From UBA1822 sp963634795 (GTDB lineage: Bacteria > Bacillota > Negativicutes > Veillonellales > Dialisteraceae): DNA of 13,418 nt. Both the position numbers and the translations under genes were made by a program. The DNA is taken from positions 1 to 13,418 of the forward strand of contig CAVHDO010000035.1 in NCBI GenBank assembly GCA_963634795.1, in the 5' to 3' direction. Shown here in pieces: positions 5,537 to 11,956 of this stretch (position 1 is the stretch's first letter; every line of letters starts with the position of its first letter). The notes beneath the pieces were generated by a model, which worked only from the letters and a program-made list of their open reading frames with translations, was not told the origin of the DNA and did not search any database.

Positions 5537-6703
5537 ATGACCACATTTGAAAAAGACGAAAAATATATAACCCATGCGTACAAACGCTATTCCGTCTGCT
5601 TCGTCAGCGGGAAAGGTTCCCTTCTGTACGATGAAAACGGGAAAGAATACATCGACCTCGGGACCGGCATCGGCGTCGATATTTTCGGCCTCTGCCACGA
5701 GCCGTGGATCCGGGCCGTGGAAGCGCAGCTACACAAGCTGAATCACGTTTCCAATCTTTTCTACACGAATCCTTGCGCGGATTTGGCGGAAATTCTCTGC
5801 CGCCGGACGGGGATGAAAAACGTTTTCTTTTCCAATTCCGGCGCGGAAGCGAACGAATGCGCCATCAAGGGCGCGCGGAAATATTCCATCGACAAATACG
5901 GTAAAGAGCGGACGGACATCGTGACGCTCGTAAACAGTTTCCACGGCCGCACGGTGACAACGCTCGCGGCAAACGGGCAGGAAGTTTTCCATCAAAATTT
6001 CTTCCCGCTGACGCCCGGTTTCCTCTACACCCCCGCCAATGATTTGGACGCTTTCATCGCGCTTTGCGAGGCGCATCCGACCGTTTGCGCCGTTATGCTC
6101 GAGCCGATCCAGGGCGAGGGCGGCGTGAATCCGCTCGAAAAAGATTTCCTGGAAGGCGTGGCGAAATACGCGAAGGCGCACGACATTCTCCTCGTCGTCG
6201 ACGAAGTGCAGACAGGAAACGGCCGCACGGGCAAACTCTACGGCTATATGCATTACGACGTCGCGCCCGACATCGTCTCGACGGCCAAAGGTCTGGGCGG
6301 CGGCCTGCCGATTGGCGCCACGATGTTTGCCGAAAAAACGGCGGACGTCTTCGACTACGGCTCGCACGGATCGACTTTCGGAGGAAACCCGATTGCCTGC
6401 GCGGGCGCCATTTCCATTCTGGATGAAATCGACGACGCGCTCCTTGCGGGCGTCACGGAACGCGGCGAGTACATCAAAAACGAACTCACCGGCGCCAAAG
6501 GCGTGAAATCCGTCGCCGGGATGGGCCTGATGCTGGGCGTCGAGCCGGAGAAACCCGTCGCCGACCTCGTCCCGCGCTTACTGGAAAAAGGCGTCGTCGT
6601 CCTCACCGCCAAAACCAAACTCCGCATCCTCCCGGCGCTGAATATCCCAAAGGATCAGCTCGAAAAAGCGGTGGGGATTTTGAAAGAAGTTTTGGGGGAA
6701 TGA
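5537..6703 (+). CDS. argD: Acetylornithine aminotransferase
   Basis: ArgD is a PLP enzyme that converts N-acetylglutamate semialdehyde and glutamate to N-acetylornithine and 2-oxoglutarate; ArgD enzymes can also serve lysine synthesis. The 388 residues are full length for class III aminotransferases. Landmarks are SNSGAEANE (99-107), SFHGRT (134-139), EPIQGEGGV (189-197), DEVQTGNGRTG (222-232, Asp222 to the PLP ring nitrogen) and the Schiff-base Lys251 in STAKGLGGG. The ATG has a strong TAAGGAGG site (5518-5525). It is separated from argB by 762 bp of repeats and has no ArgR-like box of its own, so it may depend on read-through or an unseen promoter. Flanking direct repeats could allow loss or duplication of the gene. 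Confidence 0.95.
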   Translation: MTTFEKDEKYITHAYKRYSVCFVSGKGSLLYDENGKEYIDLGTGIGVDIFGLCHEPWIRAVEAQLHKLNHVSNLFYTNPCADLAEILCRRTGMKNVFFSNSGAEANECAIKGARKYSIDKYGKERTDIVTLVNSFHGRTVTTLAANGQEVFHQNFFPLTPGFLYTPANDLDAFIALCEAHPTVCAVMLEPIQGEGGVNPLEKDFLEGVAKYAKAHDILLVVDEVQTGNGRTGKLYGYMHYDVAPDIVSTAKGLGGGLPIGATMFAEKTADVFDYGSHGSTFGGNPIACAGAISILDEIDDALLAGVTERGEYIKNELTGAKGVKSVAGMGLMLGVEPEKPVADLVPRLLEKGVVVLTAKTKLRILPALNIPKDQLEKAVGILKEVLGE

Positions 6704-6772
6704 AAAGGATTGAGAGGCCGAGCGAAATTGTTTTTTTACTTTCGCGGCGTTTGAGATGAAAAATTTTCTGGT

Positions 6773-7136
6773 GATAGAGATGAGAGATGGGGAGCCTGAC
6801 CGGGGTTCCTCTTTTCTTTTGCGGCATTTGCGGTAAAGCCGTCAGACATCAGAAGTCAGACGTCAGATGACGTGCTTGGCTTTTTGCGTCAGGTCCGAGA
6901 TAGTTATTGGCTTTTAGCTGTTAGCTGTTAGATAAAGCGGTATCGCCAAAGGGGGTTTGAGCCGCGAGCCGGGAGCTTGGAGCGGAAAGCGGTACGCCTA
7001 CGGCGATGATTTTTATAATGCCGAAGGCGCGATAGAAAAATGTCGCGAAGCGACACCGCTTTCGTCTGACGTCTGATTGTCTGATGTCTGACGTCTCGAT
7101 TTCTTTGTGTACTCTAAGCTCTCAGCTCCAAGCAGT
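6773..7136. repeat. Heptanucleotide tandem arrays (copy C)
   Basis: A weak array lies at 6773-6793 (GATAGAG, ATGAGAG, ATGGGGA). At 6841-6868 the array is the same as at 4861-4888. At 6897-6931 the units are GAGATAG, TTATTGG, CTTTTAG, CTGTTAG, CTGTTAG. At 6958-6985 they are TGAGCCG, CGAGCCG, GGAGCTT, GGAGCGG. At 7066-7094 are CTGACGT-type units with one 8-bp slip. At 7116-7136 they are AAGCTCT, CAGCTCC, AAGCAGT. Confidence 0.85.
6934..7062 (+). repeat. Block bounded by inverted repeats, copy C
   Basis: The left end reads AAGCGGTATCGC (6935-6946) and the right end GCGACACCGCTT (7050-7061), whose reverse complement AAGCGGTGTCGC differs at one position. This is the shortest copy at 129 bp, and its orientation relative to the flanks matches copy B. 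It keeps GATTTTTATAA, GCCGAAGGC and the TGTCGCGAAGCGACA hairpin but has lost the interior. Confidence 0.6.
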
Positions 7137-7150
7137 GCTTGCTGTAAGGG

Positions 7151-7433
7151 GGCCCGCCTGTGCAAAATTCGCGGCTCCGCGTCGACATTGTCGAAAACAC
7201 AAAGAAGCACCGGGGTGCCGACGCGTCTCGCAGCCTTAAGTGGCAAGAATGCGTCTTGAAGTAAAAGCTTCGTGAACAGGTGACGTAAGCATTTAAGGCT
7301 GAGCGGCGGCGCCCCATGAGCCGAGGCGAATTTTGCCCTGGCGGCGGTTTCTTTCCTTTGTTTCGTTTCCTTTCTTTTCCGGGAAAGAAAGGAAATGAAA
7401 AGCTGTAAGGAGTTCTGTGGGGAAACACCCCAC
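7151..7433 (+). ncRNA. Candidate structured RNA or structured repeat, copy C
   Basis: It has the same fold as 5187-5471. P1: CCGCC (7154-7158) with GGCGG (7340-7344), and GCAAAATTCGC (7162-7172) with GCGAATTTTGC (7326-7336). P2: CGCGTCG (7178-7184) with CGACGCG (7219-7225). P3: GCACC (7207-7211) with GGTGC (7214-7218). P4: CAGCCTTAA (7231-7239) with TTAAGGCTG (7293-7301). P6: 7361-7380 with 7381-7400. P7: GTGGGG-AAACA-CCCCAC (7417-7433). The loop word GTGGCAAG (7240-7247) between P4 and P5 matches GTGGTAAG in copies A and B. It lies antisense to the 3' side of the thioesterase gene, so it is not simply an argD leader. Confidence 0.55.
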
Positions 7434-7467
7434 ATGATTTCACATAAAAGGGAGATTCCTCAAAACT

Positions 7468-7908
7468 TTACCAGTTTCGAGGAATTTCCTCGAAATGTCC
7501 CACAATCATCATCGACGACATGATTTCCGACAAGAGGACATCCTCTTCGTCGTAGAGCGTGCTCATGATTGTCATGGTGGAGCGGCCGGCGTGGACGACG
7601 CGACTCTTGACGTACATCCGGTTTCCCGGCTTCGTATTTTTGATGTAATTCACCGTCATGCTCACCGTGACGACGACGCAGCCCATGCTGGCGCCCGTGA
7701 CGCCCAGGACGGAATCGGCGAGCGCCGCCATGACGCCGCCGTGGATGATGCCGCGGTGATTCGTGTGTTTGGCCGGATCGGTTTGGAGGGAAACGGTGGC
7801 GCTGCCGCAGGAAACGTCTTCGATTTCCACGTGAAAATAATCGGACATGAAAGGATTTTTCTTGTAAATATTTTTGATGTATTCCGGGATTTCCGCCGCT
7901 GTCAGCAT
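7468..7908 (-). CDS. PaaI-family hotdog-fold thioesterase
   Basis: This is a small cytoplasmic acyl-CoA thioesterase of the PaaI/YbgC-like hotdog superfamily, predicted to hydrolyse an acyl- or aryl-CoA of unknown identity. The 146 residues show the family signature at 50-66: Asn50, HRGIIHGG (51-58) with His56, and Asp65 in the hotdog helix AALADSVLG. The strand segment VSMTVNYIKNTKPG (82-95) is also typical. The ATG follows GGAGAGG on the minus strand. It lies 76 bp downstream of cbiZ and is probably transcribed with it. Its specific role cannot be told from sequence. Confidence 0.88.
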   Translation of the reverse strand: MLTAAEIPEYIKNIYKKNPFMSDYFHVEIEDVSCGSATVSLQTDPAKHTNHRGIIHGGVMAALADSVLGVTGASMGCVVVTVSMTVNYIKNTKPGNRMYVKSRVVHAGRSTMTIMSTLYDEEDVLLSEIMSSMMIVGHFEEIPRNW

Positions 7909-7945
7909 GGTTTTTCTTCCTCTCCGTTTTATATCGAAATGTTTT

Positions 7946-7970
7946 GTTTCCTTTTGTGAAGAAAGGAAAC
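7946..7970. other. Hairpin between cbiZ and the thioesterase gene
   Basis: A perfect 9-bp inverted repeat, GTTTCCTTT (7946-7954) and AAAGGAAAC (7962-7970), encloses a 7-base loop. There is no T-run on either side, so it is not a simple terminator. The arm resembles the P6 palindrome at 7366-7395 (TTTCCTTTC/GAAAGGAAA) and may be a relic of it, or an RNA-processing site. Confidence 0.4.
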
Positions 7971-7984
7971 TGTCGTTGCGGGAT

Positions 7985-8752
7985 TTATTTTTGTTTCCTT
8001 AATTCTTGGATGTCGACGGCCTTTGGCGTCATGAAAGCGTCCGTGCGATTCCATGGGGTGATGTATTTCGTGAAACATTCCTTGACGCCGTCGTGCGCGG
8101 CCGCGGCGAGGAGTTCGCCCAGTTTGGAAAATGTCCCGGTATCCGTGCAGACGGGGCCGTCCGTCGACGTGACGAGCGTGATGCCGTCGGTCGCTGTCCC
8201 CGTGGCAGGTCGTCCTGTCGCGACGGAAACGATGCCGACATCTTGGAAGGCCGCCGTTTTTCCTTCGGTGACGGTAATCAGCGCGCGCGCCATGAGATAC
8301 GCTTCCAGCCGCGCATTGGTCGAGAGCAAAATATTGATCGTGCCGCAGGGGAAAAATCGTCCGTCCCGTTCTTCGTAGAGCGCCGGGTCTCCGGCCCTTG
8401 CCGCTGTTTTTTCCGATGAGCCTGTCACAATGGCTTCGACGATGAGCGCGCCGCTTTGTTTCACGATGTGCCGATGCCATTCCATGCGCGCTGTGGTGAG
8501 GAGCGCCGAGCTTTCGTCCGGATGGCAACCGTGCGCCAAAAGAGAACGCCGCAAAAATTCGCGGGGTGAGCCGCCGGGCAAATCCGCTTCCGTTTCAAAG
8601 AAACCGGTGAGTTTCTGGTTCAAAGCGTAGCGAATGTGTCGGTAGCCGCCGCCGTAAATGCCGGTCGAAAGCGAAGGCCGCGCTTCGGGAAATGTCAGCA
8701 GCAGAAAATCTTCGCCCCACAGCAAGTCTCCGCCCGTTTCCAGTCGTTTCAT
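7985..8752 (-). CDS. cbiZ: Adenosylcobinamide amidohydrolase
   Basis: CbiZ cleaves the aminopropanol side chain of adenosylcobinamide to give adenosylcobyric acid, so that salvaged cobinamides can re-enter B12 synthesis. The 255 residues carry the core CbiZ signature: RFFPCGTINILL (132-143), Asn146, the MARALITVTEGKTAAFQD stretch (154-171), and ATGTATDG (183-190). The start is the ATG at 8752, which has an AAAGGAG site 5 bp upstream; an in-frame TTG at 8779 extends the frame by nine residues but lacks such a site. CbiZ is known as an archaeal enzyme also found in some bacteria, often beside B12 transport genes. Here it is an orphan, followed by a thioesterase gene. No B12 riboswitch fits in its leader of about 80 nt. 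Confidence 0.92.
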   Translation of the reverse strand: MKRLETGGDLLWGEDFLLLTFPEARPSLSTGIYGGGYRHIRYALNQKLTGFFETEADLPGGSPREFLRRSLLAHGCHPDESSALLTTARMEWHRHIVKQSGALIVEAIVTGSSEKTAARAGDPALYEERDGRFFPCGTINILLSTNARLEAYLMARALITVTEGKTAAFQDVGIVSVATGRPATGTATDGITLVTSTDGPVCTDTGTFSKLGELLAAAAHDGVKECFTKYITPWNRTDAFMTPKAVDIQELRKQK

Positions 8753-8817
8753 ACAATCTCCTTTGCGCGCCTTTGCCAATATGAAAAATTTTTATAAGGG
8801 AATCATAGTCTGTTTTC

Positions 8818-8846
8818 TTGAAGGTTTTTCATGAGTATGATACCAT
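8818..8846 (+). promoter_or_regulatory. Candidate promoter of the membrane protein-sdaAB-sdaAA operon
   Basis: TTGAAG (8818-8823) is followed after 17 bp by TACCAT (8841-8846), preceded by TGA, which fits an extended -10. Each hexamer matches consensus at four positions. It overlaps the opposing promoter of cbiZ, so the two would exclude each other. The leader before the ATG at 8887 would be about 35 nt. Confidence 0.45.
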
Positions 8847-8865
8847 AAAGAAAATTATCGTGCAA
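8837..8865 (-). promoter_or_regulatory. cbiZ: Candidate promoter of cbiZ
   Basis: On the minus strand TTGCAC (8865-8860) is followed after exactly 17 bp by TATCAT (8842-8837), four and five matches to consensus. Initiation near 8830 gives a leader of about 78 nt before the ATG at 8752. Its -10 element shares bases with the opposing plus-strand promoter. Confidence 0.55.
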
Positions 8866-8886
8866 AATTGACGGAAGGATGAGAGT

Positions 8887-10329
8887 ATGCTTTCTGTTTA
8901 CTTTATGATTTTTATCATGGCGGCTGTGTTGCTGGCTTTTTTCGGCGTGTGCGCGCTGTTGTTCGGGAAGGACAGTGCGGAACGTTCGGTGCCGGTTTCC
9001 ACGTCGGATTCTAAATCAGTTTCCACTTCGCGCCGGAAGGGAAAGTTTGTTTCTGAAAAATCTTTTTCGGGGAAATCTTTGTCGCTGCCCCATCACGGAT
9101 GGTCGGGGAAGCTAAAGGCGCTGTTCAGTGATGTGCCGGAAGAGGTTTCGCGGGAAACGGCGGGGCGCGCGGCGTCTTTGGCGGGAGTGTCGCCGGCGGA
9201 TGACGAATCGGCGCCGGGTAAGCTGGTTTCTTCCGAGAGCACGGAGAAGACGGTGGTCTTCCAAAAGGAGGAGTTGACGGCGGCGCTGCAGGAGATTCCG
9301 AAGCCGGAGGAAGCGGCGGCGGTCGATGTTTCCAAAAAGGAACCGGCGCCGACGGTGGTAGAGAGTGTCACCGACGTCGATCAGATCGAGGAGTGTTATA
9401 TTCGCCATTTCTTGGGGCAATATGCGGCGGTGTCGAAGACGGTCGTCGAGGATACGCGGACGGTCACGCACGCTTTGATTGCGCGGTCGGCGCGGCTGAC
9501 GGGACGGAAGGCGGCGGAGGTCTTGCAGCATCTCATGGTGCAGGAGTCGCTCCAAAATGCGCAGCGTGCGTATGCGATGCTCCCGAGCGAGTCGATGCTT
9601 CGAATTTTGGCGGAAGCGTTTGAGGATGTGGTGATCGGCTCGAAATCGGAAACGAAGACAATTTTGGCGTACGACGCGCTGAAGGTCATGCCGCAGATGA
9701 ATCTGGCGTCGCTCCGCGCTTTGTCGCTCTTGCTTCTTTTTTATTATTCGAAAAATGCGGAAAATACGTCGCCGGCGGCGTTTCGTCGGTATGCCGAGAC
9801 GTATGTGAAGCCTCTCGTCGCGGATTTGCCGAGTGAATACAGCGGGTATCAGCAGCTGGAGTATCTGCATTGTATTTCTTTGGACAATAAGGATATGCCT
9901 TTCGGCGAGGTGCTGATGGAATTTTATCCGCTGGTCTTTGCGTATCGCGGCTGTCTGGCGCAGGAAATCAAGGCGATTACGCCGGATTGGCCGCAGAATG
10001 CTTTCGTGCCGAGTGTGTATCCCACGTACATCAAGCCGGATGTGGTCGATGACGATATGTTGCCGCGTTTCTTTGAGCGTTGCGGAATTGCGGACGAGAA
10101 GCAGCGGGAGCTCTTGTCAGCGCTGTTTCATTCGCGTCCGGTGACGTATGACCGAAAGGAAATGGAGCATGTCTTGGAGAAAATTGATCCGGCGCTGGAA
10201 ACGTTGCAGGGGGCGTGGGATGAGAGTATGCTTCGGCGCTCGTCTTTGACGCTTTTGGGGATGTATCTGGCGCAGCTGTATTTGCGCACGGAGATGAACG
10301 AGGATTTCGATTTGTCGCATTGGATTTGA
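8887..10329 (+). CDS. Unrecognised single-pass membrane protein with helical cytoplasmic domain
   Basis: I do not recognise this 480-residue protein. Residues 4-27 form one hydrophobic segment (YFMIFIMAAVLLAFFGVCALLFG) followed by KDSAER and SRRKGK, so the bulk of the protein should face the cytoplasm. Residues about 30-165 are low-complexity, rich in Ser, Lys, Glu, Pro and Val, and probably disordered. From about 166 (VDQIEECYIRHFLGQY) to the end is a compact, mostly helical domain containing SLRALSLLLLFYYSKN, EYSGYQQLEYLHC and MPFGEVLMEFYPL. It has no obvious enzymatic motif. The ATG has GGAAGG 8 bp upstream. It sits 12 bp before sdaAB and is almost certainly co-transcribed, which suggests but does not prove a link to serine catabolism. 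Confidence 0.85.
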   Translation: MLSVYFMIFIMAAVLLAFFGVCALLFGKDSAERSVPVSTSDSKSVSTSRRKGKFVSEKSFSGKSLSLPHHGWSGKLKALFSDVPEEVSRETAGRAASLAGVSPADDESAPGKLVSSESTEKTVVFQKEELTAALQEIPKPEEAAAVDVSKKEPAPTVVESVTDVDQIEECYIRHFLGQYAAVSKTVVEDTRTVTHALIARSARLTGRKAAEVLQHLMVQESLQNAQRAYAMLPSESMLRILAEAFEDVVIGSKSETKTILAYDALKVMPQMNLASLRALSLLLLFYYSKNAENTSPAAFRRYAETYVKPLVADLPSEYSGYQQLEYLHCISLDNKDMPFGEVLMEFYPLVFAYRGCLAQEIKAITPDWPQNAFVPSVYPTYIKPDVVDDDMLPRFFERCGIADEKQRELLSALFHSRPVTYDRKEMEHVLEKIDPALETLQGAWDESMLRRSSLTLLGMYLAQLYLRTEMNEDFDLSHWI

Positions 10330-10341
10330 CGGGGAGAGACG

Positions 10342-11004
10342 ATGGGAATTTTCGATATTATCGGGCCGGTGATGATTGGGCCGTCCAGTTCGCATACGGC
10401 GGGAGCGGCCAGAATCGGTCGGATGACGCGGGAAATTTTGGGCGAGGAGGTCGCGGGGGCGGAAATCACGCTCTTCGGCTCGTTTGCAAAGACGGGAAAG
10501 GGGCACGGCACGGACAAGGCGCTGGTCGCCGGGCTTCTGGGCTATCCGCCGTCGTCGGACAAGATTCGGAGCGCGATAGAGATGGCGAAAAAGAAGGAGA
10601 TTCCGATTCGTTTCGCGACGTCGGACGCGGATATGGGGCATCCGAATGTGGCGGAAATTCACGCGCGGGGCATCAGCGGTCGGCGGGTGGATGTCGTGGG
10701 GCGTTCGCTTGGCGGCGGGCGAATTTTGGTCACGTCGATTGACGGCAGCCCGGTGGAAATCACGGGGGAGGAATACACGCTCATGACGAATCACCACGAC
10801 AAGCCGGGCGTGATTGGAAAGGTGTGTCAGACGCTGGCGGCGCACGGCATCAATATTTCCAATATGCGCGTCTTTCGCAAAGGTCGCGGCGATGACGCGG
10901 TGATGATTATTCATACGGACGAGATTGTCACGGGGACGGTCTTGTCGGAGGTCGCGGCTTGCAATGAAAATATCGTGCGCGTGATGGCGTTTGATGTGAT
11001 TTGA
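10342..11004 (+). CDS. sdaAB: L-serine dehydratase, iron-sulfur type, beta subunit
   Basis: This is the regulatory/beta chain of the [4Fe-4S] L-serine deaminase (serine to pyruvate and ammonia), working with the alpha chain encoded next. The 220 residues begin with the family motif GPVMIGPSSSHTAGAARIG (8-26), contain FGSFAKTGKGHGTD (45-58), and end in an ACT domain (about 148-220; HHDKPGVIGKVCQTLAAHGINISNM). The ACT domain is a likely small-molecule sensor. The ATG follows GGGGAGAG. It is 12 bp downstream of the membrane protein gene and 28 bp upstream of sdaAA. Confidence 0.95.
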   Translation: MGIFDIIGPVMIGPSSSHTAGAARIGRMTREILGEEVAGAEITLFGSFAKTGKGHGTDKALVAGLLGYPPSSDKIRSAIEMAKKKEIPIRFATSDADMGHPNVAEIHARGISGRRVDVVGRSLGGGRILVTSIDGSPVEITGEEYTLMTNHHDKPGVIGKVCQTLAAHGINISNMRVFRKGRGDDAVMIIHTDEIVTGTVLSEVAACNENIVRVMAFDVI

Positions 11005-11032
11005 AACGAATATCGGTCGAAAGAGATTCAAA

Positions 11033-11902
11033 ATGAAAGAGTATCACAGTATCAAAGAGTGGCTGGCGGAGGCGGATCGGCAGCATTGCTCGCCGGGGAT
11101 TGTCGCGTGCCAAGCGGAGGCGGAGGCGTCGGGGCTGTCTTTTGAGGAAACGTGGGCGCGGATGCGAAAGACGATTCCGGTTTTTCGGCATTCTGTCCGT
11201 CGCGGGCTGGCGGATAAAACGAAATCGGCCAGCGGCATGGTGGGCGGCGATGCGCATCGTTTCCTGTGTGCGCCGATGCAATTTTTGTCGCCGATTTGTC
11301 AGCGGGCGGCGGCGTTTGCTCTGGCGGTCGCGGAGGCGAATGCGAAAATGTATTGCATCGTGGCGTGTCCGACGGCCGGTTCGTGTGGGATTGTGCCGGC
11401 GGTTTTGGCGGCCATCGGCTATGATCGGCGCACGACGGATGACGAATACGCGCGGGCGCTTTTCACGGCGGGCGCGGTCGGGAAAATTATCGCGGAGAAG
11501 GGCTCGATTGCGGGCGCGGTCGGCGGCTGTCAGGCGGAATGCGGCGCGGCGATTGGTATGGCGGCGGCGGCGGGGCTGGATCTCTTGGGCGCGACGACGG
11601 CGCAAATGGAAGACGCCATCGCGCTCGGGATTAAAAATATTTTGGGTCTCGTCTGCGATCCGGTCGCCGGGCTGGTCGAGGTGCCCTGCGTGAAGCGGAA
11701 CGGTTTCGACGCGGTGATTGCGATGACGGCGATGGATATGGCTTTGGCCGGTGTGCACAGCGTGATTCCGGCGGATGAAGTGATTGAAGCAATGGGACAA
11801 ATCGGTTCGCTCCTTCCGGAATCGCTCCGGGAGACGAGCAAGGCAGGATTGGCCGTGACACCGACGGCGCTGGCGATTACGAAGAAAATGGAAACGGAGT
11901 AA
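11033..11902 (+). CDS. sdaAA: L-serine dehydratase, iron-sulfur type, alpha subunit
   Basis: This is the catalytic chain that holds the oxygen-sensitive [4Fe-4S] cluster. The 289 residues include CPTAGSCGIVPAVL (112-125) and three cluster cysteines, Cys166, Cys208 and Cys219. Their spacings of 42 and 11 residues equal those of the cluster cysteines in the single-chain Legionella enzyme (343, 385, 396). The motif CDPVAGLVEVPC (208-219) is intact. The ribosome site is weak (AAAGAG, 11019-11024), which fits translation in an operon with sdaAB. Together with sdaAB it would let this presumably anaerobic organism use serine. Confidence 0.95.
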   Translation: MKEYHSIKEWLAEADRQHCSPGIVACQAEAEASGLSFEETWARMRKTIPVFRHSVRRGLADKTKSASGMVGGDAHRFLCAPMQFLSPICQRAAAFALAVAEANAKMYCIVACPTAGSCGIVPAVLAAIGYDRRTTDDEYARALFTAGAVGKIIAEKGSIAGAVGGCQAECGAAIGMAAAAGLDLLGATTAQMEDAIALGIKNILGLVCDPVAGLVEVPCVKRNGFDAVIAMTAMDMALAGVHSVIPADEVIEAMGQIGSLLPESLRETSKAGLAVTPTALAITKKMETE

Positions 11903-11940
11903 CGACGGTTTCTCTTTATATTTCCTGTAAAATAGTTTGA

Positions 11941-11956
11941 AGGAGGGATCGGTATT
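11941..11956 (+). promoter_or_regulatory. Ribosome binding site that selects an ATT start for phoH
   Basis: AGGAGGG at 11941-11947 is the best Shine-Dalgarno match near the gene. Six bases separate it from ATT (11954-11956). The GTG at 11969 and the ATG at 11978 are 21 and 30 bases away, outside the useful range. Confidence 0.6.

Larger units (their letters stand above)
6818..7433 (+). repeat. Composite intergenic repeat, copy C
   Basis: This gene-free stretch lies between argD and the convergent thioesterase gene. It has the same modules, order and orientation as 4838-5471: GTCAGAC array, TTAGC-type array, inverted-repeat block (6934-7062), then the structured segment (7151-7433). It lacks the inner hairpin module of copy B but has extra CTGACGT- and AGCTCC-type heptamers at 7066-7136. 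Bases 6704-6817 hold nothing recognised. The repeat ends 34 bp before the stop codon of the thioesterase gene. Confidence 0.87.

Noticed and set aside
7946..7970. Rho-independent terminator between cbiZ and the thioesterase gene
   Set aside because: The stem is perfect but AT-rich and has no T-run after it on either strand.
8753..8779. Upstream TTG start for cbiZ
   Set aside because: The ATG at 8752 has an AAAGGAG site at ideal distance, the TTG has none, and the extra residues would cover that site.
8753..8830. Cobalamin riboswitch upstream of cbiZ
   Set aside because: The predicted leader of about 80 nt is too short for the class and no B12-box-like word was seen.
11905..11933. Promoter directly before phoH (TAAAAT at 11928-11933)
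   Set aside because: No acceptable -35 lies 16-18 bp upstream, and initiation would fall within the Shine-Dalgarno sequence.
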